From the NCBI GenBank assembly GCA_037178625.1, contig CM074133.1:2542001-2606000 (forward strand): a stretch of 64,000 nucleotides of DNA, read 5' to 3'. A program made the translations under genes and the position numbers. Source of the DNA: Skeletonema tropicum. Its lineage: Eukaryota; Bacillariophyta; Thalassiosirophyceae; Thalassiosirales; Thalassiosiraceae. Shown one piece after another: positions 22,907 to 36,900 of the stretch; positions within the stretch are counted from its first letter, which is position 1; every line of letters begins with the position of its first letter. Under the pieces are notes generated by a model. That model was not told where the DNA came from and did not search any database. It worked only from the letters and a program-made list of their open reading frames with translations.

Positions 22907-23199
22907 GGTGCAGTGCTTGTGTGTACGGCTGTGTAGTGGAACAAAAAGGCGCCGGCAAAGTGCGTGGCGATGGATGATGAAATGTGTGGCGGCTGAAGAG
23001 AACTCCAGAGATGGGAGTCTTCGTCTTTAGAACAACACCAAGACCACCCGCACCAGGCCAGCTTGGTAGGGCACAGCCGTGTCATGATGAAAATAAAATA
23101 GAGATAATCTCAAGCTCTTGATGATATTAAAACCCATGATAAGATGATGAACACAGCCCAGACAACTATGCCAGGGTCGATGCCCACCTCATAACTGAC

Positions 23200-26100
23200 A
23201 TGATAAGGTCCAATTCAAATTTAGTGAAGCCGGCAGCAGCATTCCATTCTACCAAAGCGTATCATTAAACATCAATATGAACATATGCCAATTAAAGATG
23301 AGTCTCTATAAAAGTTTCAATACAAAGAAGCAAAACAATACTGCTAAAATGAATCAGCCTACTGAGAAGCGATGCTAAAACCCCGTATCTGATCTGAGAG
23401 GTCCAATTTGGGCTGGCCGGCAGCACCTCATTTGACCACAACGTCTCTATCTCCGTCAATATACGCATGAGCCGCTTCAAGAGTTTCATTATAATTCACG
23501 GTAACAGTTACAAAGAATATATGCACTGCTCAGACGGATTGCTAACTTAGAAACGATGCTACAACCCTGTAGCTGATCTGAGAGGTCCAATTTGGGCTGG
23601 CCGGCAGCACCTCATATGACCACAACGTCTCTATCTCCGTCAGTATGCGCATGAGCCGCTTCTAGCGGCGACTTAAACTTTGTGGTAGTAGTATTGAAGC
23701 GTTTTTGCACTGCTCAGGACGGATTGCTACATTGGAAGCGATGCTACAACCCTGTAGCTGATCTTAGAAGTCCAATTTGGGTTGGCCGGCAGCACCTCAT
23801 ATGACCACAACGTCTCTATCTTCGTCCGTATGCGCATGAGCCGCTTCCAGAGTTTTATTATACTTCACGGGCAAGGCAGCAAGCACTGCTCAGACGGATT
23901 GCTATCTTGGAAGCGATGCTACAACCCTGTAGCTGATCTCAGAAGGTCCAATTTGGGCTGGCCGGCAGCACCTCATTTGACCACAACGTCTCTATCTCCG
24001 TCAGTATGCGCATGAGCCGCTTCTAAAGACTCAATATACTTGGTGAGAACAGAAACAAATCATATTTGCACTGCTCAGACGGATTGCTAACTTAGAAGCG
24101 ATGCTACAACCCCGTAGCTGATCTGAGAGGTCCAATTTGGGCTGGCCGGCAGCACCTCATTTGACCACAACGTCTCTATCTCCGTCCGTATGCGCATGAG
24201 CCGCTTCTAAGACTTCAATATACTGGAACGTCAAGGTAACAGCGCATATTTGCACCACTAGACGGATTGCTATCTTGGAAGCGATGCGACAACCCTGTAG
24301 CTGATCTGAGAGGTCCAATTTGGGCTGGCCGGCAGCACCTCATATGACCACAACGTCTCTATCTCCGTCAGTATGCGCATGAGCCGCTTCTAGCGGCGAC
24401 TTAAACTTTGTGGTAGTAGTATTTGAGCGTTTTTGCACTGCTCAGACGGATTGCTATCTTGGAAGCGATGCTACAACCCTGTAGCTGATCTAAGAAGTCC
24501 AATTTGGGTTGGCCGGCAGCACCTCATATGACCACAACGTCTCTATCTTCGTCAGTATGCGCATGAGCCGCTTCTAGAGTTTCATTATACTTCACGGACA
24601 AGGCAGCAACCACTGCTCAGACGGATTGCTATCTTAGAAGCAATGCTACAACCCCGAAGCTGATCTGAGAGGTCCAATTTGGGCTGGCCGGCAGCACCTC
24701 ATTTGACCACAACGTCTCTATCTCCGTCCGTATGCACATGAGTCACTTCTAAAGGCCGAATATACTTCGTTAGAACAGCAACGAATTATATAGGACTGCT
24801 CAGACGGATTGCTATCTTGGAAGCGATGCTACAACCCCGTAGCTGATCTCAGAAGTCCAATTTGGGCTGGCCGGCAGCACCTCATTTGACCACAACGTCT
24901 CTATCTCCGTCCGTATGCGCATTTGCCGCTTCCAGAGTTTCATTATACTGGAACGTCAAGGTAACAGCGCATATTTGCACCACTAGACGGATTGCTATCT
25001 TGGAAGCGATGCGACAACCCTGTAGCTGATCTGAGAGGTCCAATTTGGGCTGGCCGGCAGCACCTCATTTGACCACAACGTCTCTATCTCCGTCAGTATG
25101 CGCATGAGCCGCTTCTAACAACCCAATATACTTGGTGAGAACAGAAACAAATCATATTTGCACTGCTCAGACGGATTGCTAACTTAGAAGCGATGCTACA
25201 ACCCCGTAGCTGATCTGAGAGGTCCAATTTGGGCTGGCTGGCAGCACCTCATTTGGCCACAACGTCTCTATCTCCGTCCGTATGCGCATGAGCCGCTTCT
25301 AAAGACCCAATATACTTGGTGAGAACAGAAACAAATCATATTTGCACTGCTCAGACGGATTGCTAACTTGGAAGCGATGCTACAACACCGAAGCTGATCT
25401 GAGAGGTCCAATTTGGGCTGGCTGGCAGCACCTCATTTAGCCACAACGTCTCTATCTCCGTCAGTATGCGCACAATATGCATATGAGCCGCTTCCAGAGT
25501 TTCATTATACTGGAACGTCAAGGTAACAGCGCATGTTTGCTCCACTAGACGGATTGCTATCTTGGAAGCGATGCGACAACCCTGTAGCTGATCTGAGAGG
25601 TCCAATTTGGGCTGGCCGACAGCACCTCATATGACCACAACGTCTCTATCTCCGTCAATATGCGCATGAGCCGCTTCTAAAGACCCAATATACTTGGTGA
25701 GAACAGAAACAAATCATATTTGCACTGCTCAGACGGATTGCTAACTTAGAAGCGATGCTACAACCCCGTAGCTGATCTCAGAAGTCCAATTTGGGCTGGC
25801 CGGCAGCACCTCATTTGACCACAACGTCTCTATCTCCGTCAATATGCACATGAGCCGCTTCAAGAGTTTTATTATACTGGAACGTCAAGGTAACAGCGCA
25901 AATTTGCACCACTAGACGGATTGCTATCTTAGAAGCGATGCGACAACCCTGTAGCTGCTGATCATATGCGAAAGTCGTACCATCTAGTGGCTCAGTGGTA
26001 CGACTTTCGCATATGATCAGCAGTAGCTATCTGAGATGTCCAATTTGGGCTGGCAGGCAGCACCTCATTTGACCACAACGTCTCTATCTCCGTCCGTATG

Positions 26101-27650
26101 CGCATGAGCCGCTTCCAGAGTTTCATTATACTGGAACGTCAAGGTAACAGCGCATATTTGCACCACTAGACGGATTGCTATCTTGGAAGCGATGCGACAA
26201 CCCTGTAGCTGATCTGAGAGGTCCAATTTGGGCTGGCCGGCAGCACCTCATTTGACCACAACGTCTCTATCTCCGTCCGTATGCGCATGAGCCGCTTCTA
26301 ACAACCCAATATACTTGGTGAGAACAGAAACAAATCATATTTGCACTGCTCAGACGGATTGCTAACTTGGAAGCGATGCTACAACCCTGTAGCTGATCTG
26401 AGAGGTCCAATTTGGGCTGGCCGGCAGCACCTCATTTGACCACAACGTCTCTATCTCCGTCCGTATGCGCATGAGCCGCTTCTAAAGACCCAATATACTT
26501 GGTGAGAACAGAAACAAATCATATTTGCACTGCTCATACGGATTGCTAACTTGGAAGCGATGCTACAACCCCGTAGCTGATCTGAGAGGTCCAATTTGGG
26601 CTGGCCGGCAGCACCTCATATGACCACAACGTCTCTATCTCCGTCAATATGCACATGAGCCGCTTCCAGAGTTTTATTATACTGGAACGTCAAGGTAACA
26701 GCGCATATTTGCACCACTAGACGGATTGCTATCTTGGAAGCGATGCGACAACCCTGTAGCTGATCTGAGAGGTCCAATTTGGGCTGGCCGGCAGCACCTC
26801 ATTTGACCACAACGTCTCTATCTCCGTCAATATGCGCATGAGCCGCTTCTAAAGACCCAATATACTTGGTGAGAACAGAAACAAATCATATTTGCGCTGC
26901 TCAGACGGATTGCTATCTTAGAAGCGATGCGACAACCCTGTAGCTGATCTGAGAGGTCCAATTTGTTCTGGCCGGTAGCACCTCATTTGACCACAACGTC
27001 TCTATCTCCGTCAGTATGCGCATGAGCCGCTTCTAGAGTTTCATTATACTTCACGGGCAAGGCAGCAAGCACTGCTCAGACGGATTGCTATCTTAGAAGC
27101 GATGCTACAACCCCGAAGCTGATCTGAGAGGTCCAATTTGGGCTGGCCGGCAGCACCTCATTTGACCACAACGTCTCTATCTCCGTCAGTATGCACATGA
27201 GTCACTTCTAAAGGCCCAATATCTTCGTTAGAACAGCAACGAATTTTATATGGACTGCTCAGACGGATTGCTAACTTAGATGCGATGCTACACCCCTGTA
27301 GCTTATCTGAGAGGTCCAATTTGGGCTGGCCGGCAGCACCTCATTTGACCACAACGTCTCTATCTCCGTCAGTATGCGCATGAGCTGCTTTTCGTTTCCC
27401 ATTTTACTTTGATGTGATAGCGACAAAGTATATCGGCGCTGCATAACTGTGATGCGAAGATGAAAGCAATGCTACAACATCATTGCTCATCTGAGAGGTC
27501 CAATTTGGGCTGGGCGCAGGACTTACATTTTACGACATCGTATCAGTCTTCATCAATATGCGCATGAGCCGCTTCTCGGACAAAGTTTATAAGCTCTGCT
27601 CAGACGGATTTTGTTTACATGAAACCGATGCTTTAATATCGTAGCTTCTG
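23200..27650. repeat. Satellite array, about 24 units of ~183 bp
   Basis: Units contain a conserved core of about 135 bp: GACGGATTGCTATCTTGGAA, then TCCAATTTGGGCTGG, CCGGCAGCACCTCAT, ACAACGTCTCTATCTCCGTC and ATGCGCATGAGCCGCTTC. The core is followed by a variable spacer of about 45-50 bp. Core starts recur every 177-192 bp. Several spacer types recur, for example GGTGAGAACAGAAACAAATC, GGAACGTCAAGGTAACAGCG, CGGGCAAGGCAGCAAGCACT and GGCGACTTAAACTTTGTGG. End units are degenerate. No long ORF persists across units. One unit is interrupted by hairpin B at 25956. Function unknown: it could be a satellite, or tandem copies of a non-coding transcript. Confidence 0.9.
25956..26022. repeat. 67-bp fold-back mini-element (hairpin B) inside the satellite
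   Basis: Perfect terminal inverted repeats TGCTGATCATATGCG / CGCATATGATCAGCA. The element interrupts an otherwise normal satellite unit and is flanked by GTAGC on both sides, consistent with a 5-bp target duplication. The right arm TAGTGGCTCAGTGG is shared with hairpin A at 14040-14120, and the left arm has lost part of the matching inner repeat. Confidence 0.8.
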
Positions 27651-27976
27651 TTCCTCAATAATTAACTTAGTTTTTATCAAAATGTTTTTCGGTCATATTT
27701 ACACTGTCTGATTTATATGCACTCGTAGTTGAGTTAATACTTATGAATATGTTATATTTTATATCCAGGTCATTTTCCCTGCATGAAGAAAGTTAGAGAA
27801 TACTTAAAAATCACATCGCTTATTATTCTTGTCTAATGTATAGATTCTATTTGCTCTCGTTTGTCAAACAAGTGTCATTGAATGTGATGTGAGCGAGAAG
27901 TAATATAGATACTGTCCACTGGGATAGGTTACATCTTGCAGTTTAAGTAGTTGAAGTGTTCGCTCTCTTCGCTCGC
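27651..27976. other. AT-rich 3' flank of the giant gene
   Basis: 326 bp, AT-rich, between the satellite and the stop codon of the giant IQ gene on the minus strand. No gene is visible; it probably contains the 3' UTR and polyadenylation region. Confidence 0.45.
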
Positions 27977-30900
27977 TCACATCGAATTTTTCTCACTCTG
28001 TGCTGTCTTTGTTAAGGTAGATTCATTTGCAATTGCCTCTGCGCGTTGGTAGATAGTCTTCATCAATGAATCTGTTTCGGCTTTAGTTGCCATGCGCCTT
28101 GCGCGTTGGTAGATATTCTTCATTATTGAATCTGTTTCGGCTTGGGTTGCCTTTCGCGTTGTACTACTGCTTGTTTCACTTTCTTCTGCCTCCTTCACAG
28201 ATTCTTTTTGTGAACTCGTAGAAATATTTTGTAGACAAGATCTCTTCATACCATCATCTTCATCTAGTAGCATGCGATGATTGCCTCTTTCCAAACGAAG
28301 CTTGATGACGGAATTCTTGGCAAGCCCAACACGGAAAAACCGCTGGATCAAAATTGCTGCATTCTGCTCCGCCTTTTCATCGCCAGCAATAACTTCATTC
28401 TCTATTCTGCTGTATCGTTGTGACGTGATTGTAGACGAAAGCAAAGCGGATACGTTTCGTCGAACAAGCCTCCCACGGATAGCGGATTGAATTTTCAATA
28501 CGGCAATATCCAATTTTCTCAGACGCGATGTTCTCCATGATGCCTGCACTGTAGCCGCGGCTTTATGGAGCTTCTTTACTTGACGCAAAACAAGGTAACG
28601 CCTTGCAAAACTTTGAATCACCATGGCAACGGAATTCATCACCTCTTGAATGAATACTCCGCACTCATATCTGCGAGGGAGGTGAGGTGTGATAGACCTG
28701 ATACGGTTTAAACGTTTCAAATCACGAGGTAGTAATGTTCTCGCCTTGTGCATTGGCATGAGCAGGTGCGACCTATAAGAATAGCGCGATTCGGTGAGGA
28801 GATCAGATACAACGAGTATCTTGTCCTGAAGAGAAGAAACGAAATGCTTCCATGCGTGCTGAATGATACATGCAGCTTTTTGTGCAACATCAAGTCTGCT
28901 CCTGAGGAGATACATTCTAGCGATACTCTGAATCAGGATTACCGACTTTGATCTCATCAAAAGGTGCGCCAAAAGAATTCTCGACTGCACAATGCGAACA
29001 TTGTACGATCTCGCCAATGATTGAATTGTAACAGCTGCTGCTTCCCTAACACGCAAATTCTCTTTCCTCACTGTTAGCTCTCGTCGACATGAGCGAGATC
29101 TGACAATAGATTGTATTACAACCGCTGCTGCAGATTGAATGATAAGCTTTCTTCTCTCAAACTGTGTTCTCCTCACAATGATCTCAGCTTTACATCTGTG
29201 TGATCTCCATTTTGACTGGATGATAGTTGCTGACGAATCAGCAGTATCTCTCTCACTTTTACAAAGCCATGATCGAGCTACAGTTTGAATGCGGGTAGCC
29301 ATTGATTCTTGATGACACCTTTCAAGCATTGCAGCATAATTCTTCTTCTCATCCTGATGAGCCCTTTCGAGCGTATTGGATTTGTAGCGAAGGTAACACC
29401 TCTGGATTTTCGATGCATAATTGAATATGAGTTGCATATTTCTGCGACAACGATGAGCACGCACGATCGACTGGATCTTTCGAGCAGCTAATAATTTAAT
29501 CTCCGTCCTTTGCATCTCAGCGAAGACAGCTGCTTCTCTCAGCCTTGAAATCTGCTTCTTAGAAATGAGCGACCTTGCGAATGTTTGCAGAGTAATTGCC
29601 GCCGCTTCATTAGCCAGCAGCTTCGCTTCAGCTGCTTTTGATCTCAAAGTACGTAGCTCTCGTTGGCATCGCCAAGACCTAACGAGTGATTGTATCACGG
29701 CAGCTGCTGTTCGCGTCTCATTGTTACGTTCATTAAGAAGCTTTGAAAAGTGCTTCTTACAACTGATCGACCTTGCGAATGTTTGCAGAGTAATAGCCGC
29801 AGCATTCTTGGCAAGCAATTCCGTTTTAACCGCTTGCGATCTCAGAGTACATAGCTCCCTTCGTCGACTTAGCCAAGATCTAACAACAGATTGTATTACA
29901 ACCGCTGCTGCAATACTAGTCATTTCATCACTCATCTTATCATGACGCGATGCTTTCAGCTTCAAAAGCCGCTCCCGACACAAATGCAATCTGATAAATG
30001 CTTGAATGCGGGTGGCCATTGATTCTTGATGACACCTTTCAAGCATTGCAGCATAATTCTTCTTTTCATCCTGATGAGCCCTTTCAAGCTTATCTCTTTT
30101 GTAACAAAGGTAACACCTCTGGATTTTCGATGCATTATTGAATGCGAGTTGCATATTTCTGCGACAACGATGAGCACGCACGATCGACTGGATCTTTCGA
30201 GCAGCTAATAATTTAATCTCCGTCCTTTGCATCTCAGCGAAGACAGCTGCTTCTCTCAGCCTTGAAATCTGCTTCTTAGAAATGAGCGACCTTGCGAATG
30301 TTTGCAGAGTAATTGCCGCCGCTTCATTAGCCAGCAGCTTCGCTTCAGCTGCTTTTGATCTCAAAGTACGTAGCTCTCGTTGACATCGCCAAGACCTAAC
30401 GAGTGATTGTATCACGACAGCTGCTGTTCGCATCACCAACAACTCCTTATTGCATCTAGATGATCTCCAGTGCGACTGAATCACTCTAGCAGATGCATTA
30501 TGACTGTCGAGAGAAGTCGGGCAAATCATTGTCCTAGTGCCAGTTGTCACCGAGTCTCCTGTCGTATCTGTGACAACTGAGTCTCCTACAGGTTCACCAT
30601 CTACTTCTACAGTTGCCACCGAGTCACCTACATCAGACGTATCTGTGACAACTGAGTCTCCTACAGGGTCACCATCTACTCCCACATTGATTCTCTTGTC
30701 AGTGCTTGAAAGCTTTTGATGACGTAGCCAAGATCGAGCAACAGTTTGAATCCGAACAGCCATAGCTTCTCTATGCCATTTCTTCAGCATTTCGACGTAA
30801 GCTGTCCTTTCATCCCGGATAACATTATCAAAGAATGTAACTCTGAATTGACGGTAGCACCTCTGGATTTTCGTGATATTCGTCACAGCCAATCGAAACT

Positions 30901-33900
30901 CGCTTCGCAGTAGGTGTGCACGTACAATCGATTGAATCTTCGTCGAAGCGCTATGATACCTGATGAATTTCAATCTTTGAACAAAGCTCCTTGACTGATG
31001 ACCACGCACTGCTCTTTGAATTAAATTCACAGATCGTTGAACCTTCAACAAGTTCCTCTTCATTCTCCTGGACAGGTAAGAAAGCTGTATCTTTTTTGCA
31101 GCCGAATGTCGAATACTATAGAAACGTTTGAACTTCTTTTGAATGGTCAATACACTCTTCAAATAAACGGAGTAGGAAACAACAACAACATCTGAATTGC
31201 ATTTCCAACGCTTTTGAATACAAGCGGCGCTCGCAACAGCATTCCGGTATTTCATCCTCAAAAGATTACCACGAAACAAAGCCTGCACACGAGTCAAATG
31301 TGCCAAATCGTTTGATGAAAATTGTGACAAAAAATAAGATAAACGTTTGTCATGATCGACACTGGCAGAAGCTTCCTTCAACGAAGCCAACTCTCTCTGA
31401 CATCGCAATGACCGAGCGATGGACTGGATGACAACTGCTGCATCAAAACGTCTAGCTTCGTCCCTCTCTTCTACCATTTGCGACATCAAGTGTCGACACA
31501 TCCACATCCTCACTGCTGATTGTACTCGTACAGCAGCAGCCGCTTCCCTCCTAGCTGAAACTATACGATGCCCTTCCTTCTTTCGCAGTAGATCAATCAC
31601 ACACTGATGCATTCGGAATACACTTTGTATCTTGGTTACTGCCGAATATTCTTCGCGTAGATCATTAGCATACGCCATCTTCATCCGCTCAGCCGACTTG
31701 ATGCCCGATGTCATCCTGTACCGGTTGTAACAGCGCTGAATCGTTGCAGCATGTCTGGATGCAAGCGATAGCTCCTTCCTGCAAGCGAAAGAACGCCAAT
31801 GTGATTGCAGCTTTGTTGCAGCATCGCTCCTCTTAGAAGCTTGTAATCTTCTTTGTGACAGCTCCTTTTTGCAATGAAGTGACCGCACCTTTGACTGAAT
31901 AGTGGTAGCTGCAGCCATTCTCTTTACGATTTGTTCTTTATGTCGAATCTTCATGTCCTCTAACATGCGCTGACAAACTACTGACCGCCTGAAAGATTGA
32001 ATAACGACTACCGCGGCTGAGAGCCTGGCCAAATCGGCCCTGGCAACAGCATCCTTCAACGAAGCCAACTCTCTCTGACATCGCAATGACCGAGCGATGG
32101 ACTGGATGACAACTGCTGCATCAAAACGTTTAGCTACTTCTATCTCTTCTACCATTTGCGACATCACGTGTCGACACATCCACATCCTCACTGCTGATTG
32201 TACTCGTACAGCAGCAGCCGCTTCCCTCCTAGCTGAAGCTATACGATGCCCTTCCTTCTTTCGCAGTAGATCAATCACACACTGATGCATTCGGAATACA
32301 CTTTGTATCTTGTTTACTGCCGAATATTCTTCGCGTAGATCATTAGCATACGCCATCTTCATCCGCTCAGCCGACTTGATGCCCGATGTCATCCTGTACC
32401 GGTTGTAACAGCGCTGAATCGTTGCAGCATGTCTGGATGCAAGCGATAGCTCCTTCCTGCAAGCGAAAGAACGCCAATGTGATTGCAGCTTCGTTGCAGC
32501 ATCGCTCCTCTTAGAAGCTTGTAATCTTCTTTGTGACAGCTCCTTTTTGCAATGAAGTGACCGCACCTTTGACTGAATAGTGGTAGCTGCAGCCATTCTC
32601 TTTACGATTTGTTCTTTATGTCGAATCTTCATGTCCTCTAACATGCGCTGACAAACTACTGACCGCCTGAAAGATTGAATAACGACTACCGCGGCTGAGA
32701 GCCTGGCCAAATCGGCCCTGGCAACAGCATCCTTCAACGAAGCCAACTCTCTCTGACATCGCAATGACCGAGCGATGGACTGGATGACAACTGCTGCATC
32801 AAAACGTTTAGCTACTTCTATCTCTTCTACCATTTGCGACATCACGTGTCGACACATCCACATCCTCACTGCTGATTGTACTCGTACAGCAGCAGCCGCT
32901 TCCCTCCTAGCTGAAGCTATACGATGCCCTTCCTTCTTTCGCAGTAGATCAATCACACACTGATGCATTCGGAATACACTTTGTATCTTGTTTACTGCCG
33001 AATATTCTTCGCGTAGATCATTAGCATACGCCATCTTCATCCGCTCAGCCGACTTGATGCCCGATGTCATCCTGTACCGGTTGTAACAGCGCTGAATCGT
33101 TGCAGCATGTCTGGATGCAAGCGATAGCTCCTTCCTGCAAGCGAAAGAACGCCAATGTGATTGCAGCTTCGTTGCAGCATCGCTCCTCTTAGAAGCTTGT
33201 AATCTTCTTTGTGACAGCTCCTTTTTGCAATGAAGTGACCGCACCTTTGACTGAATAGTGGTAGCTGCAGCCATTCTCTTTACGATTTGTTCTTTATGTC
33301 GAATCTTCATGTCCTCTAACATGCGCTGACAAACTACTGACCGCCTGAAAGATTGAATAACGACTACCGCGGCTGAGAGCCTGGCCAAATCGGCCCTGGC
33401 AACAGCATCCTTCAACGAAGCCAACTCTCTCTGACATCGCAATGACCGAGCGATGGACTGGATGACAACTGCTGCATCAAAACGTTTAGCTACTTCTATC
33501 TCTTCTACCATTTGCGACATCACGTGTCGACACATCCACATCCTCACTGCTGATTGTACTCGTACAGCAGCAGCCGCTTCCCTCCTAGCTGAAGCTATAC
33601 GATGCCCTTCCTTCTTTCGCAGTAGATCAATCACACACTGATGCATTCGGAATACACTTTGTATCTTGTTTACTGCCGAATATTCTTCGCGTAGATCATT
33701 AGCATACGCCATCTTCATCCGCTCAGCCGACTTGATGCCCGATGTCATCCTGTACCGGTTGTAACAGCGCTGAATCGTTGCAGCATGTCTGGATGCAAGC
33801 GATAGCTCCTTCCTGCAAGCGAAAGAACGCCAATGTGATTGCAGCTTCGTTGCAGCATCGCTCCTCTTAGAAGCTTGTAATCTTCTTTGTGACAGCTCCT

Positions 33901-36900
33901 TTTTGCAATGAAGTGACCGCACCTTTGACTGAATAGTGGTAGCTGCAGCCATTCTCTTTACGATTTGTTCTTTATGTCGAATCTTCATGTCCTCTAACAT
34001 GCGCTGACAAACTACTGACCGCCTGAAAGATTGAATAACGACTACCGCGGCTGAGAGCCTGGCCAAATCGGCCCTGGCAACAGCATCCTTCAACGAAGCC
34101 AACTCTCTCTGACATCGCAATGACCGAGCGATGGACTGGATGACAACTGCTGCATCAAAACGTTTAGCTACTTCTATCTCTTCTACCATTTGCGACATCA
34201 CGTGTCGACACATCCACATCCTCACTGCTGATTGTACTCGTACAGCAGCAGCCGCTTCCCTCCTAGCTGAAGCTATACGATGCCCTTCCTTCTTTCGCAG
34301 TAGATCAATCACACACTGATGCATTCGGAATACACTTTGTATCTTGTTTACTGCCGAATATTCTTCGCGTAGATCATTAGCATACGCCATCTTCATCCGC
34401 TCAGCCGACTTGATGCCCGATGTCATCCTGTACCGGTTGTAACAGCGCTGAATCGTTGCAGCATGTCTGGATGCAAGCGATAGCTCCTTCCTGCAAGCGA
34501 AAGAACGCCAATGTGATTGCAGCTTCGTTGCAGCATCGCTCCTCTTAGAAGCTTGTAATCTTCTTTGTGACAGCTCCTTTTTGCAATGAAGTGACCGCAC
34601 CTTTGACTGAATAGTGGTAGCTGCAGCCATTCTCTTTACGATTTGTTCTTTATGTCGAATCTTCATGTCCTCTAACATGCGCTGACAAACTACTGACCGC
34701 CTGAAAGATTGAATAACGACTACCGCGGCTGAGAGCCTGGCCAAATTGGCCCTGGCAACAGCTTCCTTCAACGAAGCCAACTCTCTCTGACATCGCAATG
34801 ACCGAGCGATGGACTGGATGACAACTGCTGCATCAAAACGTTTAGCTACTTCTATCTCTACTACCATTTGCGACATCACGTGTCGACACATCCACATCCT
34901 CACTGCTGATTGTACTCGTACAGCAGCAGCCGCTTCCCTCCTAGCTGAAACTATACGATGCTCTTCCTTCTTTCGCAGTAGATCAATCACACACTGATGC
35001 ATTCGGAATACACTTTGTATCTTGGTTACTGCCGAATATTCTTCGCGTAGATCATTAGCATACGCCATCTTCATCCGCTCAGCCGACTTGATGCCCGATG
35101 TCATCCTGTACCGGTTGTAACAGCGCTGAATCGTTGCAGCATGTCTGGATGCAAGCGATAGCTCCTTCCTGCAAGCGAAAGAACGCCAATGTGATTGCAG
35201 CTTTGTTGCAGCATCGCTCCTCTTAGAAGCTTGTAATCTTCTTTGTGACAGCTCCTTTTTGCAATGAAGTGACCGCACCTTTGACTGAATAGTGGTAGCT
35301 GCAGCCATTCTCTTTACGATTTGTTCTTTATGTCGAATCTTCATGTCCTCTAACATGCGCTGACAAACTACTGACCGCCTGAAAGATTGAATAACGACTA
35401 CCGCGGCTGAGAGCCTGGCCAAATCGGCCCTGGCAACAGCATCCTTCAACGAAGCCAACTCTCTCTGACATCGCAATGACCGAGCGATGGACTGGATGAC
35501 AACTGCTGCATCAAAACGTTTAGCTACTTCTATCTCTACTACCATTTGCGACATCACGTGTCGACACATCCACATCCTCACTGCTGATTGTACTCGTACA
35601 GCAGCAGCCGCTTCCCTCCTAGCTGAAGCTATACGATGCTCTTCCTTCTTTCGCAGTAGATCAATCACACACTGATGCATTCGGAATACACTTTGTATCT
35701 TGGTTACTGCCGAATATTCTTCGCGTAGATCATTAGCATACGCCATCTTCATCCGCTCAGCCGACTTGATGCCCGATGTCATCCTGTACCGGTTGTAACA
35801 GCGCTGAATCGTTGCAGCATGTCTGGATGCAAGCGATAGCTCCTTACTGCAAGCGAAAGAACGCCAATGTGATTGCAGCTTTGTTGCAGCATCGCTCCTC
35901 TTAGAAGCTTGTAATCTTCTTTGTGACAGCTCCTTTTTGCAATGAAGTGACCGCACCTTTGACTGAATAGTGGTAGCTGCAGCCATTCTCTTTACGATTT
36001 GTTCTTTATGTCGAATCTTCATGTCCTCTAACATGCGCTGACAAACTACTGACCGCCTGAAAGATTGAATAACGACTACCGCGGCTGAGAGCCTGGCCAA
36101 ATCGGCCCTGGCAACAGCATCCTTCAACGAAGCCAACTCTCTCTGACATCGCAATGACCGAGCGATGGACTGGATGACAACTGCTGCATCAAAACGTTTA
36201 GCTACTTCTATCTCTTCTACCATTTGCGACATCACGTGTCGACACATCCACATCCTCACTGCTGATTGTACTCGTACAGCAGCAGCCGCTTCCCTCCTAG
36301 CTGAAGCTATACGATGCCCTTCCTTCTTTCGCAGTAGATCAATCACACACTGATGCATTCGGAATACACTTTGTATCTTGGTTACTGCCGAATATTCTTC
36401 GCGTAGATCATTAGCATACGCCATCTTCATCCGCTCAGCCGACTTGATGCCCGATGTCATCCTGTACCGGTTGTAACAGCGCTGAATCGTTGCAGCATGT
36501 CTGGATGCAAGCGATAGCTCCTTCCTGCAAGCGAAAGAACGCCAATGTGATTGCAGCTTTGTTGCAGCATCGCTCCTCTTAGAAGCTTGTAATCTTCTTT
36601 GTGACAGCTCCTTTTTGCAATGAAGTGACCGCACCTTTGACTGAATAGTGGTAGCTGCAGCCATTCTCTTTACGATTTGTTCTTTATGTCGAATCTTCAT
36701 GTCCTCTAACATGCGCTGACAAACTACTGACCGCCTGAAAGATTGAATAACGACTACCGCGGCTGAGAGCCTGGCCAAATCGGCCCTGGCAGAAGCTTCT
36801 TTCAACGAAGCCAACTCTCTCTGACATCGCAATGACCGAGTGATAGATTGGATGACAACTGCTGCATCAAAACGTCTAGCTTCGTCCCTCTCTTCTACCA

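Noticed and set aside
25363..25605. 80-codon minus-strand ORF in the satellite, with related short ORFs in other units
   Set aside because: Stops fall at different places in other units and no frame persists, so it is not a repeated peptide gene.
23200..27650. Repeat-spacer look reminiscent of a CRISPR array
   Set aside because: Repeats are ~135 bp, spacers recur in a few types, and the context is eukaryotic with no cas genes.
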